Program-made: the position numbers and the translations under genes | DNA from: Proteobacteria bacterium UBA981 | GTDB lineage: Bacteria; Pseudomonadota; Gammaproteobacteria; Ga0077536 | DNA: 64,000 nucleotides | Reading direction: 5' to 3' | NCBI GenBank assembly: GCA_002292285.1 | Contig: DBBP01000024.1 | Span: forward strand, 1-64,000 | In this document: positions 9,050 to 17,910 of the stretch, in pieces | How the letters are laid out: each line of letters opens with the position of its first letter | Numbering within the stretch: position 1 is the first letter of the stretch | The notes under the pieces: generated by a model | Databases searched by the model: none | Told to the model about the DNA's origin: nothing | Seen by the model: the letters and a program-made list of their open reading frames with translations, nothing else

Positions 9050-9967
9050 TTAGATTTGCATCTTGCTATCGCTCGGTGCGTCGCCGGCCAGCCAGAGCGC
9101 GCATTCAGGGCTTAGAGACTGCGCCGCAATCGCCTCATATTTGGCGATGTCGGCCGCACTCAAAATATCCCGCCAGCGACCGTTCGTCCCTTTATAGATG
9201 AAGCGCTTGCCGCCTCCGAGCATACCTTTGCTCAAATTCGGCATGATTGTCTCGGCGCGCGCCTGCATATAGTCAAAGGTGCAGTGGTCGACCATCGCGG
9301 GCCAGCGCTCAGTGTCGACGGCGATATCAAGAAAAGTGGCAATGCGGCGCATGCTGCCCGCCAGATCAGCCTTCATGTCGTTGAAATGCAGCAACATGAC
9401 ATTCGGCTGCGCGCGAATGTCCCACCATGATTGAATATTCGAGAAAAACGGCCAGGCCGGGAAGCCGTCACCGTCGAGCCATGCATGGAAGTACGCCACG
9501 ATATCGTCACCTGGCCGCTCGAGCGGCGGCCCGACCAACCCCGGCGCGTTATTGAACAAGTCATAGATAATGTCGGTGTAACCGCTGTGGTGGTTGTACC
9601 AGCTCCACAACGCGTCGCGACCGTCGCGTCCAATGAACACATAACGGGCTGCGTCGGACATGACCAGCGATTCGACCGGTAAATGCGTTTTCAAAAAGCG
9701 CCGGTGCGTTTGCTGCGCCAGCTGGGCGAGCACTTTGTCCAACGGAACCCCGCGTTGCTCGATCCACGGGCACAAGGTCATGATAGGCACGTCCTCAGCA
9801 CCGTCGTACAACAGCTGACCCACAATCTGCTGCGCCCAGGTGGTCCCTGATTTTGCCCATGTCGCGATAACGATGTCGTCGGCGCGAAACTCGAAGTCAT
9901 TCCAGCGCGTTGAATCCATGTGATGGTTCTGAAATTCACAGGTTTTGACAGGCGTGGTGTTGGGCAT
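9050..9967 (-). CDS. PAPS-dependent sulfotransferase
   Basis: Sulfotransferase_1-domain protein of 305 aa that would move a sulfo group from PAPS to a hydroxyl or amine. Seen: the 5'-phosphosulfate loop WAKSGTTW (residues 37-44), a KTHLP segment with Lys93 and His95 where the catalytic base sits, and the 3'-phosphate motif 'YVFIGRDGRDALWSWYNH' (from residue 109). All catalytic positions look intact. Cytoplasmic: no signal peptide. The next gene upstream in coordinate space is a MATE exporter on the same strand, which may export the sulfated product (inference). Acceptor unknown. Confidence 0.92.
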   Translation of the reverse strand: MPNTTPVKTCEFQNHHMDSTRWNDFEFRADDIVIATWAKSGTTWAQQIVGQLLYDGAEDVPIMTLCPWIEQRGVPLDKVLAQLAQQTHRRFLKTHLPVESLVMSDAARYVFIGRDGRDALWSWYNHHSGYTDIIYDLFNNAPGLVGPPLERPGDDIVAYFHAWLDGDGFPAWPFFSNIQSWWDIRAQPNVMLLHFNDMKADLAGSMRRIATFLDIAVDTERWPAMVDHCTFDYMQARAETIMPNLSKGMLGGGKRFIYKGTNGRWRDILSAADIAKYEAIAAQSLSPECALWLAGDAPSDSKMQI

Positions 9968-10135
9968 CTCGGCACTCTGATTCGAATTACTTAACTCAAC
10001 GAGATGGTAGAGCAGTTGCGCGCCGGAGCAAAAGATTCACCCGGATGCGCGCAACGGTCACTTGTATACGCATGAGCCGGTTCACGTCGAACCGACTTCG
10101 GGGGCCCCGGGGGGGCTGGTCGAAATCGCGCAGCG

Positions 10136-11518
10136 CTACACCAGCGGGCCGGAGATACCGTGAGGGCTGGCTCGGTCGCGACGCGACAGCCAGACAAACC
10201 GCGCTGTCAGTGCGATGACCGATAGCACGCTCGCGACGATCAATGCTTCAAACAGTCCCTTGCCTCCACGCCCGACCGAAAACGCAAGGTACCAGGCCAG
10301 CGGCACCATCAGCAGGAAGTAGTTAATGAAGTGTGATGCCGTCGGAAACCATTTGTCGTGTCTGCCGCGTAACGCGTTTGACCAGACTGTTTGGGTTGTA
10401 TCGAGAAGCAACGAGAGGCCGCCGAGCACGTATAACGGTACCGCAAGCGCGATCAACGCCTGGTCGTCGGTATACATATGCGCGAACCATTGCGGTGTCA
10501 TGACCATGAGCAGCATCGGGATAAATAACACCGCCAGTTGCAATCCGCAGCCGGTCCAGCCTGCCCGCGCGACGTTCTCGCCGCTACGCTGTCCCCAGGC
10601 GATGCCGACTTGTACTGCTGTTGCACTGGCGATGCCTGACGAGATCATGAAAAACAACGCGAACACGTTGAACACAATACTGACAGCAGCCAACTCCAGC
10701 GTGCCGAGAAGTCCGGCAAAGATGAACAACATGATGATCGACAAATGTTCGATGCCAAAACTGAGTCCGGCCGAGTAACCGAGACGGCGCTGCTCCGCCC
10801 AGCTACGAAAGCCGGCGGTGTATTTTTTGCGCACGCCGAACAAACGCGCACCAGGCATGGTGAGGATATAAGCGACCAGACCGAGAGCGAGGAACATACG
10901 CACAAAAGTTGTCGCCCAGGCTGAGCCCGCAGCGCCCATCGCCTCAAAACCGAGATTGCCGTAGATAAGGACCCAGTTCAATCCCACGTTGATGACGTTC
11001 GCGATCAACATCAATACCATGGCGGGCAACGGGCGCTTAATGCCTTCGAGAAAGTATTGGCAAGTTACGAAGACGATGCCGCCAAGCGGCATGCCGTAAC
11101 CATAAATCCCCATCAAATGCGCAGCCTCGCGCGCGAGCAGAGGCTGCTGGCCGCAGAACAACAACAACGGTTCTGCAAACCAGGTCATCACCATGATCAA
11201 AATCCCGAGCGCGAGTGCATATGGCAGCGACCGTCGCCAGACCGCGCCGAGTTCCGAATAACGCAATTGGCCGAACAAATTCGACGTCGTTACCAGGGTG
11301 CCGAGCATCATGCCCATCATGGTGACGTAGGCGACCGAAATGACACTCGAGGCGAGGCTCATATAGGCCAGATGGTCAGTGCTGTAGCGACCGACCATAA
11401 GGATGTCGATAAAACTCATCACAATCCAACCGGCGCGCGCGAGGATAATCGGCGTTGCGAAACGTAACATCGCTGTGGCGCGGACTATGAATTGTTGTAG
11501 CTGAGAAAACACGGTCAA
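10136..11518 (-). CDS. MATE family efflux transporter
   Basis: Inner-membrane multidrug/toxin extrusion protein of the NorM type, 460 aa, with about 12 hydrophobic segments and the N-terminal signature 'FATPIILARAGWIVMSFID' and 'MVGRYSTDHLAY'. These carriers export cationic or neutral organic compounds against a Na+ or H+ gradient. The longest frame begins at a TTG (11518); an ATG at 11470 is an alternative that leaves a very short leader. It lies upstream of the sulfotransferase on the same strand with 168 bp between. Confidence 0.9.
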   Translation of the reverse strand: MTVFSQLQQFIVRATAMLRFATPIILARAGWIVMSFIDILMVGRYSTDHLAYMSLASSVISVAYVTMMGMMLGTLVTTSNLFGQLRYSELGAVWRRSLPYALALGILIMVMTWFAEPLLLFCGQQPLLAREAAHLMGIYGYGMPLGGIVFVTCQYFLEGIKRPLPAMVLMLIANVINVGLNWVLIYGNLGFEAMGAAGSAWATTFVRMFLALGLVAYILTMPGARLFGVRKKYTAGFRSWAEQRRLGYSAGLSFGIEHLSIIMLFIFAGLLGTLELAAVSIVFNVFALFFMISSGIASATAVQVGIAWGQRSGENVARAGWTGCGLQLAVLFIPMLLMVMTPQWFAHMYTDDQALIALAVPLYVLGGLSLLLDTTQTVWSNALRGRHDKWFPTASHFINYFLLMVPLAWYLAFSVGRGGKGLFEALIVASVLSVIALTARFVWLSRRDRASPHGISGPLV

Positions 11519-11758
11519 TGACTCGAGCGCAGTGACGCGACACCCGGTGGGTAATGAGGGTAAGTCCGGTCTTCGCCGGGTTCGTCAGAGGACGCAATCG
11601 GCATCGTGTCGGTCATCAACGAATCCCCGCCCGCAGGCGCTCAGCTGTGGCTGCCCCAGCCATTTAAAGTTATGGTTGCCGTCCCGAATTGACGCCTCGC
11701 GCATGTTTGCACACAGCGCCGCGGCACAGCTTTTAGACAACGTAACGGAGCACCGACC

Positions 11759-12928
11759 ATGGCGCGTATGCGATTTGGCATTTTTCTGCCGCCCCACCAC
11801 GTCCCGACCAACTATAACCCGACCTATGCGCTGCAGCAGGACGTTGACCTGATTAAGCATCTCGATGGCATTGGTTATGATGAAGCGTGGTTCGGCGAGC
11901 ATCATTCTGGTGGCGTCGAACTCATCAATGATCCAATGCTGTTCATCGCCCATATGGCGGCGCAGACAAAACACATTCGCCTCGGCACCGGCGTGGTTTC
12001 GATGCCTTACCACAACCCTCTGTGGGTTGCTGATCGACTCTCGTTGCTGGATCATCTCACGCGCGGTCGCGTCATGTTGGGCGTGGGTCCCGGTGCGCTC
12101 GCCACTGACGCTGCCATGATTGGTATTCATCCTTCCGAGCAGCGCGACGCGCTCGACGAAGATATGGATGTGCTCATGCACCTGCTCACGAACGATGAAC
12201 CGATTAGCGTCGAGACTGCGCGCTACAAGCTTGTCGATGCGCGCATGCAACTCGATTTCTTTCAGGACCCGCATCCGCCAGTAGTAGCCGCGGCCGTGGT
12301 GTCACCTTCCGGCCCACGCCTCGCCGGCAAACACGGCATCGGTTTGATCTCAGTCGGCGCGACCATGAAGGCCGGCGTCGATGTATTGGCTATGCATTGG
12401 GATGTGGTCGAAGAGCGTGCTAAAGAGTTCGGCAAAACGACCGATCGCGATTCCTGGCGTGTGGTTGGCTTGATGCATATCGCCGAGACCCGCGATCAGG
12501 CACTGAAAGACGTGCGCCACGGTATTCGCGAGTGGTGTGACTATTTGCAACACACCGCCGCCGCGCCACAAATTCAGGTGAGCGGTAGCAATGTTGATGA
12601 GTACATCGAATGGGCCTTAAGCACCGGCTCTGCGGTTATCGGCACGCCGAACGACGCGATTGAACACATTCAGAGTGTGATCGATTTGTCGAACGGTGGC
12701 TTCGGTAGTTATCTGCTGTTCGACCATAACTGGGCGCAGTATTCAGTTAAGCGCCGCCACTACGAACTATTCGGTGAATATGTCGTACCGTACTTCAAAA
12801 AGACTAATCGCCGAATGCAGCAAAGCGAGAAATTGCTGCGAACAGTACGTGAACCACTGGCGGCTGCTCAGCAGGAAGCCATTACTGCGTTCCGCGAGAA
12901 GCACGAGCAGGAAAAGTCGGCCGGCTAG
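11759..12928 (+). CDS. LLM-class flavin monooxygenase (luciferase-like)
   Basis: Luciferase-like flavin monooxygenase of 389 aa, similar in layout to bacterial luciferase alpha chains and limonene monooxygenase. Seen: 'MRFGIFLPPHHVP', 'GYDEAWFGEHHSGGVE' (the EHH motif of the family), 'RLGTGVVSMPYHNP', and 'RGRVMLGVGPGALATDA'. It probably uses FMNH2 supplied by a separate reductase to oxidise a small hydrophobic substrate. GGAG about 8 nt upstream supports ATG 11759. Transcribed alone, divergent from the MATE gene. Confidence 0.92.
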   Translation: MARMRFGIFLPPHHVPTNYNPTYALQQDVDLIKHLDGIGYDEAWFGEHHSGGVELINDPMLFIAHMAAQTKHIRLGTGVVSMPYHNPLWVADRLSLLDHLTRGRVMLGVGPGALATDAAMIGIHPSEQRDALDEDMDVLMHLLTNDEPISVETARYKLVDARMQLDFFQDPHPPVVAAAVVSPSGPRLAGKHGIGLISVGATMKAGVDVLAMHWDVVEERAKEFGKTTDRDSWRVVGLMHIAETRDQALKDVRHGIREWCDYLQHTAAAPQIQVSGSNVDEYIEWALSTGSAVIGTPNDAIEHIQSVIDLSNGGFGSYLLFDHNWAQYSVKRRHYELFGEYVVPYFKKTNRRMQQSEKLLRTVREPLAAAQQEAITAFREKHEQEKSAG

Positions 12929-13282
12929 GTAGCCAGGTCGGGGGAGTTGTCGCGTTCGTTCATTGCGAGCGGCGGCTCCGTTCGCGAATGACTTCGCGTG
13001 GATTGTCCGGGCATTGGCGTGGCGCAACCGTCACCCGCATCATTCGCGAGGAGCACGCCAAAGTGTATGAGAACTACACTGCCGCCAAGTTGTCCGCTTA
13101 CGTCGTCCACGATCCGCTGCGAGGCCTGCGTATTCCTGCAGACCGCCGCGTAGCCAAGCAGGACCGCCGTCTCGATGCTTATCGTCAGATCCTCTTCGGC
13201 CACGGCATCTCGGGGCGCGGTTCTCGAAACGCGTGTCACTGATGTCGTGTAGGCAAATCCAGACCGCTCCGCACTCATAACG
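12929..13282. other. Gene-free stretch, possible interspersed repeat
   Basis: 354 bp without a convincing gene, between an LLM gene and the GIY-YIG gene. A minus-strand frame runs through it and across the GIY-YIG gene, but it is antisense to a clear protein family and lacks a ribosome site. The composition (a start 'CATTGCGAGCGGCGG' and 'AAGCAGGACCGCCGTCTCG') recalls dispersed intergenic repeats of proteobacteria. That is recollection, not proof. Confidence 0.3.
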
Positions 13283-13564
13283 ATGATGAAATCTAAAGAC
13301 GAAGAACCATCGGTGTCCTGGTCAGTGTATATCGTTGAGTGTGCTGATAAGACGCTGTATACCGGTATCACCACCTCACCCGAGCGCCGCATCGCGCAGC
13401 ACAACAACGGCAGCGGCGCGAAGTACACCCGCCCGCGTCGTCCGGTGAATCTTGTTTACCTCGAACTTCTTGAGACCCACAGCGCCGCGCTCAAACGGGA
13501 ATATGCGATTAAGCAGCTCAGTGCGAGCGCGAAACGAGCGCTTGTTCGTAGTGAGGGGGAGTAG
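13283..13564 (+). CDS. GIY-YIG nuclease superfamily protein (YhbQ/UPF0213-like)
   Basis: Small single-domain GIY-YIG protein of 93 aa. Seen: 'WSVYIVECADKTLYTGIT' carries the degenerate GIY (VYI) and YIG (YTG) strands, Arg36 in 'SPERRIAQHNNG', and the metal-binding Glu in 'REYAIKQLS'. UPF0213 proteins have weak or uncertain DNA nuclease activity. Start is ATGATG; the second ATG is equally possible. Neighbours on both sides are non-coding-like DNA, so it stands alone. The role is not known. Confidence 0.88.
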   Translation: MMKSKDEEPSVSWSVYIVECADKTLYTGITTSPERRIAQHNNGSGAKYTRPRRPVNLVYLELLETHSAALKREYAIKQLSASAKRALVRSEGE

Positions 13565-13932
13565 CGCAGGGGGCGACTCGCACTGCAAGAGCTGGGCCGC
13601 CAACGCGAAACTAACGATCGACTTTCGGTTCGAGGTAGTTCCTGAGCGATTCGTCCCGGGCGAGTCGAGTGCCCGAGTGGCTCTAACTTTTCGTCGAGCT
13701 CGAAACCCGGCTTTACGGTACCCACGAACGGCTCCGAATTTTTCCAATGCCAGCCTCCGGTCAGTGCTCGCACCTTTGAAGCCTGGCCAAATCGCCAGCA
13801 TGCTGAAGCAATTTTCGACGACATCATGCCTGAACCCTTTAACAGTCGGCCAGAAGCGTTCGCGGGCTGACGCGGTTCGAATACATTTTTCTGGATGGGG
13901 CGGGATGCCGAAACGGCTGCTATGCGTAAGCT
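13565..13932. other. Gene-free stretch with overlapping antisense frames
   Basis: 368 bp between the GIY-YIG gene and a convergent hypothetical gene. Three long overlapping frames (two minus, one plus) cross it. None has a ribosome site and two of them run antisense through the GIY-YIG gene, so none is called. The simultaneous openness of several frames suggests a GC-rich conserved repeat or decayed DNA. Confidence 0.3.
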
Positions 13933-14778
13933 TCAATCGTAAACCAGCGCTACGACGCGCTCGATCGCTGCAAGTAAACGTTTTCGCAGCCGAAGGCGTT
14001 CCGGGACAACTAGATCCGCTAGCACTGCGTCAGGGGTTAAGGAGGGATTGCGTGCAACTAACATTGAGTCGCGAGGCGGCCCCGGCTCCGGCTCCTCTCG
14101 GCATCCCGGATCGCGCTCAAGGTCGCGGCAGCGCGCTAGTATTGCGCGCAGCTGGGCAGGCCCGCCGGCTTCTTCAGGCCACTCACTAAACCGTCCAAGA
14201 CGTTCGTGGTGAAGCCACATTCCTGGCAAATCGATGGAGTGAATGGGTGCGGTGATTTCAAACAGGCCTGCGTCGAAAACCTCACGCGGTAGTCCCAGGA
14301 GTCGTCCATCGTCGCCGATAATGCCCGGTATAGATTCCTCTGAACCTCGATCAGGGATACCTCTAAGCTGCTTATTCACACCGTCGTCCCAGACGTAGCT
14401 TAAGTAGCCGAACTGTTCGCGGTGCATTTCAGGTTCTGGTTGTCCGGGAACCTCTGACGGGTCGTAAAAATTCACCGCGCCGCTCACAACACGACGGATT
14501 CGCCCAGCATCGGGATCAACGAAGACGTGGGCCGGTATGCCAGGCAAACAATAAACAGGCGATTTATACCAACTGTGATGGTCGGCTACGTACAGACAGA
14601 ACTGGCGGCATTGTTCCGAGCTTGGGCGCGGCGCAACGGCGACACGTTGTCGATACTCAGCAAGCGTTAATCGTGGCAGATCCTCGCTTTCGCGCTGCGT
14701 CGGGAGTAGGGCCGGCTCGACATCTTTGGCTCGTGGCTTGTGTCCGCGTTTGAACCACTGCTTGATCTGATTCAACAT
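13933..14778 (-). CDS. Hypothetical protein
   Basis: Protein of 281 aa that I do not recognise. ATG at 14778 has a strong GGGGTGAGG immediately upstream. The N-terminus 'MLNQIKQWFKRGHKPRAK' is basic, without a membrane segment. The middle is rich in aromatic residues and prolines ('ADHHSWYKSPVYCLPG', 'NFYDPSEVP', 'FGYLSYVWDDGVNKQ'), the C-terminus is Arg/Leu-rich and probably helical. No signal peptide. Its start lies 3 nt after the stop of a coding-like fragment (14782-14949), suggesting it was the second gene of an old pair. No function is proposed. Confidence 0.6.
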   Translation of the reverse strand: MLNQIKQWFKRGHKPRAKDVEPALLPTQRESEDLPRLTLAEYRQRVAVAPRPSSEQCRQFCLYVADHHSWYKSPVYCLPGIPAHVFVDPDAGRIRRVVSGAVNFYDPSEVPGQPEPEMHREQFGYLSYVWDDGVNKQLRGIPDRGSEESIPGIIGDDGRLLGLPREVFDAGLFEITAPIHSIDLPGMWLHHERLGRFSEWPEEAGGPAQLRAILARCRDLERDPGCREEPEPGPPRDSMLVARNPSLTPDAVLADLVVPERLRLRKRLLAAIERVVALVYD

Positions 14779-14781
14779 ACC

Positions 14782-15014
14782 TCACCCCTCTTGACCCCTT
14801 TCTCCATAGATGTGCTCAACCTTAAGGACGCAGGCATAAACGGCGCTGGCGTCGATATAAAACGGGCTGTCTATGACGATGGCATCGCTTGATATTCGGC
14901 AATAGTATGCAGGTGCAATGCTTCCGCTCCCATTCTCATTCTGAGTTCTTTAGTGAGGTAAGCAAGCAACCGACCGTAGAACGCGATTGAACGCTTTAGG
15001 TCTCGGGGTCGATA
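14782..15014 (-). pseudogene. Coding-like fragment, apparently frameshifted
   Basis: Two minus-strand frames look protein-like and abut. One spans 15014-14871 ('RSIAFYGRLLAYLTKELRMR' near its middle, ending in a stop at 14871-14873). The other spans 14949-14782 ('AIVIDSPFYIDASAVYACVL' then a stop three bases before the next ATG). Neither has its own good start, and joining them by one frame change near 14880 gives a continuous helical-then-strand protein. Either a decayed gene or a sequencing frameshift. No family recognised. Confidence 0.3.
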
Positions 15015-15021
15015 TCAACAC

Positions 15022-15135
15022 ATGTTCGAGCTTTTAGAAATCCTCGCGAGCGCATTCTCCGCGCTGACTTACTGGCGGAGCATCGTCTGGGTCGTTGGCG
15101 GAATGTCTTTGCTTCGAATTCTCTCGGCAGACTAA
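15022..15135 (+). CDS. Possible 37-residue membrane microprotein
   Basis: ATG at 15022 to TAA at 15133-15135 encodes 37 residues, beginning MFELLEILASAFSALTYW and followed by a hydrophobic run 'IVWVVGGMSLLRIL' long enough for one membrane helix. Small proteins with this shape (amphipathic start, a TYWR-like turn, one helix) occur in gammaproteobacteria. No good ribosome-binding site is visible, only GGTC 10-15 nt upstream. It is read on the strand opposite to the flanking remnant. Low confidence. Confidence 0.3.
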   Translation: MFELLEILASAFSALTYWRSIVWVVGGMSLLRILSAD

Positions 15136-15277
15136 CTGCGAATCGATTCAGATCTTATTGAATGGGATCGCGAGTCTTTCTCGCCAGACGCGCTCAGGTT
15201 GTAGGCATCAAATAAGTAACGGCCGCAACGGTCACAGATCTACCTGTAAGCTTGCTTTGTGCTGCGGCTGAATGCGC

Positions 15278-15934
15278 TTAAGTCAAAAACGTCGCCCAGC
15301 GATCAATCGGGTCACGGTCCGATACCAAATCGTTGACCGGTGCGTGCGGATTTGCATAGCCCATCGCCATGCCACAGAACAGCATAAGTTCTTCAGGCGG
15401 ATTAACGAATTTCGCGACGCTGGCCGGTTTGGCCGCCCACGCTTCCTGCGGGCAGGTGTCGAGTCCGGCCTCTTGAGCGAGCAGCATGAAACTCTGCAAG
15501 AACATGCCGAGATCCGACCATTGCGGCGGACCCATGATGCGGTCGACATAGCAAAAGAATGCCGCCGGGGCATCGAAGAATCGAAAATTTCTCGCAACGT
15601 GCGCGAGCTTGGCCGGCTTGTCCTCGCGCGGAATTCCGAGCAGGGCGTACATGTCTGCCGCGAGCTTATAGCGGCTGGTCCGATACGGCTCGGTGAGGTT
15701 CGGGGGGTAGACGTCGTATTCGGGCGCTTCGGGTTCGATGTGGTTGTCGAGGAAGCTTAGAAACCGCGGGACGACCGACCCATTCAATACATAGATACGC
15801 CATGGCTGGAGGTTGCCGCCAGATGGGGCACGTGCGGATTTCTCCAACAGTTCTCGAATGAGTTTGTCCTCTACCGGCTTAGCGAGAAAATTACGGATGG
15901 TTTTGCGCCGTTGCATCGCTTCGGAAACGTTCAT
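15278..15934 (-). CDS. Nitroreductase family protein
   Basis: FMN-dependent nitroreductase of 218 aa, cytoplasmic and probably a homodimer with NAD(P)H as donor. Seen: 'AMQRRKTIRNFLAKPVE' (Arg residues binding the FMN phosphate), 'SARAPSGGNLQPWRIYVL' with Ser and Asn/Gln FMN contacts, and near the end 'EELMLFCGMAMGYANP', the family GxxxG segment. Layout resembles PnbA-type p-nitrobenzoate reductases. ATG at 15934 is chosen; a GTG at 15946 lies on the GGAG itself. Natural substrate unknown. Confidence 0.92.
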   Translation of the reverse strand: MNVSEAMQRRKTIRNFLAKPVEDKLIRELLEKSARAPSGGNLQPWRIYVLNGSVVPRFLSFLDNHIEPEAPEYDVYPPNLTEPYRTSRYKLAADMYALLGIPREDKPAKLAHVARNFRFFDAPAAFFCYVDRIMGPPQWSDLGMFLQSFMLLAQEAGLDTCPQEAWAAKPASVAKFVNPPEELMLFCGMAMGYANPHAPVNDLVSDRDPIDRWATFLT

Positions 15935-16296
15935 GGAACCGAGCACTCCTCCATTTGTATTATCGTCGGCATACTATCAACCTAAGGTCACAGCGGTTGC
16001 CGAGATCGGTATCGTCTACAGCAAGATCTGGGTTTCGGCTGTCGATGATGGTGACTGGCCAGAATGAAACCAGGGGTACGTCAGCGCGCTGTTGCGGGGA
16101 CGACCCTTGCTCAACAAATGGAGTCCATCGACCTGCTCCGTGACCTGGCTGAATGAGTTGGACTTCTCACTGCGCCATACACCCATCCTCCTGCCTAGAT
16201 GCTGAGCGTAACTTTTGGACATGGGCGGTGCGGACAGCGGCAGCGAGTTCTCTGCTGCTATACATTGCGGCTTCAGAATCGGACGAGGTAATTACA
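15935..16296. other. Gene-free stretch
   Basis: 362 bp between divergently arranged nitroreductase and SnoaL-like genes. Both promoters should lie here. A 68-residue minus-strand frame (16222-16016) is open but has no ribosome site and no recognised domain. No strong dyad or repeat was noticed. Confidence 0.4.
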
Positions 16297-16716
16297 ATGA
16301 CGGACGATATAACCGCGCGTTTAGAGATAACCGAAACGCTTAACCGCTACGCCTGGGGCTATGACACCCGCGATCTGGAGGCGATAGGAAACAGCTTCAC
16401 GGTTGATGGGGTCTTCGAAGTACTACTTGAGGGCGAAGCGGGATGGGGGCCGTATGAAGGGCGCAAGGCGGTCGTCGACTGGCTGGCTGAGGTGATGGAA
16501 ACTCAGAACGACCAGCGGCGCCATTGCATCACAAATCCGGTCTTCGTCGAACTCAACGATGCGCGCGCCGTGGTCGATTCCTATCTACTTTTGACCGCAG
16601 TTGAGGCGGGTAAGCTGCAAGTGGTGTGTACGGGTACCTATCGTGACGAAATGAGCCGGGAGGAAGGTGTCTGGCGAATCAGGCGCAAAACGCTGCGGCT
16701 CGATAATCCTTTTTAG
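16297..16716 (+). CDS. SnoaL/NTF2-like domain protein
   Basis: Protein of 139 aa with the cone-shaped NTF2-like fold expected from 'ITETLNRYAWGYDTRDLEAIG' (shown only as key turns: NRY, Asp pair), then 'SFTVDGVFEV', 'YEGRKAVVDWLAEVM', 'RRHCITNPVFVEL' and 'GTYRDEM'. Such proteins act as small hydratases, isomerases or cyclases, often on polycyclic compounds. ATG at 16297 follows GGACGAGG at 16281-16288; an earlier ATG at 16153 would add 48 poorly conserved residues. Monocistronic. Confidence 0.82.
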   Translation: MTDDITARLEITETLNRYAWGYDTRDLEAIGNSFTVDGVFEVLLEGEAGWGPYEGRKAVVDWLAEVMETQNDQRRHCITNPVFVELNDARAVVDSYLLLTAVEAGKLQVVCTGTYRDEMSREEGVWRIRRKTLRLDNPF

Positions 16717-17131
16717 GACACACGCGCGGATTGGTTAGAGCGAGCGCGAAAAATGAGTCCATGACGCGACAAGATAGTGCCATGCCGCAAACCGAAGCCG
16801 CTGTTCGTTGTTGGGCGTTGCCAGGAAAACCGCCTGAGGAGCGTGCCACAAAGTGGCATGTCCGTGGGTTCCGCAACCCCATTCCAGTTCCTGCTTGAAC
16901 GATCGGTTGACGGCCGATGAACGCTTCGGAAATACGCTGCGCGATTGGGAACGAGGCGTTTGTCCACTTATGCTTCGTTCAGTTCGCGCTCGATCGCGTG
17001 ATTGATTCGGGTTTGAAAAAGAAGTGCGCAAACTCCCTTGGAGCAGACCGTCCCGCGCGTGTGACAATGTCCCAATCAATCCGATTCCGGGTCGGTAACA
17101 ATGCAAACACTCAATTGATTCGGAGACGGCA
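16717..17131. other. Gene-free stretch
   Basis: 415 bp between the SnoaL-like gene and the lysozyme gene. Overlapping minus-strand frames are open through much of it but they share no domain and have no ribosome sites. The promoter of the lysozyme gene must lie at its right end. Nothing else recognised. Confidence 0.4.
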
Positions 17132-17893
17132 GTGCAAGGTTATTTTGAAGACGCTTTGAAGCTTGTGTTGATCCATGAAGGGGGTTACGTCGACCATCCC
17201 CGAGACCCGGGTGGTGCGACAAATAAAGGCGTTACATTGGCCGTATTTCAGCGTTTTTTTGGGGCAGATCGTTCTAAAGAAGATCTGAGGGCCATCACAG
17301 ACGAACAAATCCAAGAAGTTTACAAATCCGGCTATTGGGACAAGTGCAAGTGCGACGACTTACCTGCCGGGGTAGATTACGTGGTCTTCGACCAGGCTGT
17401 TAACTCCGGCCCTGGGAGATCTGCCAAGTGGTTGCAAGCAGCCATTGGTACTACCGTTGATGGTGGCATCGGTCCGCAAACCGTGGCCGCTGCCAGGAAT
17501 GCGGCGCCTGACGCAACGGTTAACACGATGTGCGATGAGCGGCTGACCTTCATGCAAAACATCCGTGGCGGTTCGCTTTGGGAAACGTTCGGCCTTGGTT
17601 GGCAGCGTCGCGTGGATGGCGTACGTGCCCACGGGGTGACGCTCGCGGGTGGCGACTCGCTGCCCGAGGTTTCCGTCCCCACAGCGACCCCCACGATTGA
17701 GTATGAATCGGTGCGTCGTGGTGACAAGGGGCAATGGGTAGAGCATCTACAAGAAGCTTTGGGAATCACCGCCGACGGGGACTTCGGTCCGGGGACCGAA
17801 ACGAGCTTGAAAAGCTTTCAAAGCGAGCACGGCCTGACGCCAGACGGAATTGCCGGTCGGATGACTTTTCGCGCGCTAGGGCTCATTCCCTAG
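17132..17893 (+). CDS. GH108-type lysozyme with peptidoglycan-binding domain
   Basis: Peptidoglycan hydrolase of 253 aa. N-terminal glycosyl hydrolase 108 domain (about 1-90) has the catalytic Glu16 in HEGGYVDHPRDPGGATNKG-like context; a family-specific peptidoglycan-binding part follows (about 95-175, 'DQAVNSGPGRSAKWLQ', 'DGGIGPQT'). A second, PG_binding_1 repeat ends the protein (about 195-252, 'RRGDKGQWVEHLQEALG', 'DGDFGPGTE'). No signal peptide. Start is GTG at 17132 with GGAG 6 nt upstream. Known relatives are phage endolysins and bacterial secretion-activator proteins. No phage genes surround it, so it is either domesticated or cargo. Confidence 0.9.
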   Translation: MQGYFEDALKLVLIHEGGYVDHPRDPGGATNKGVTLAVFQRFFGADRSKEDLRAITDEQIQEVYKSGYWDKCKCDDLPAGVDYVVFDQAVNSGPGRSAKWLQAAIGTTVDGGIGPQTVAAARNAAPDATVNTMCDERLTFMQNIRGGSLWETFGLGWQRRVDGVRAHGVTLAGGDSLPEVSVPTATPTIEYESVRRGDKGQWVEHLQEALGITADGDFGPGTETSLKSFQSEHGLTPDGIAGRMTFRALGLIP

Positions 17894-17910
17894 GTGTCCA
17901 TGGTCGTCAT

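Noticed and set aside
10099..10116. G5-C4-G7 run, possible quadruplex or terminator
   Set aside because: No T-run and too few G-tracts for a quadruplex; probably just local GC richness.
12925..13428. A 167-residue minus-strand frame
   Set aside because: Runs antisense through the GIY-YIG gene; composition fits a shadow or repeat.
13452..14189. A 245-residue plus-strand frame
   Set aside because: Overlaps the end of the GIY-YIG gene and runs antisense into the hypothetical gene; no support.
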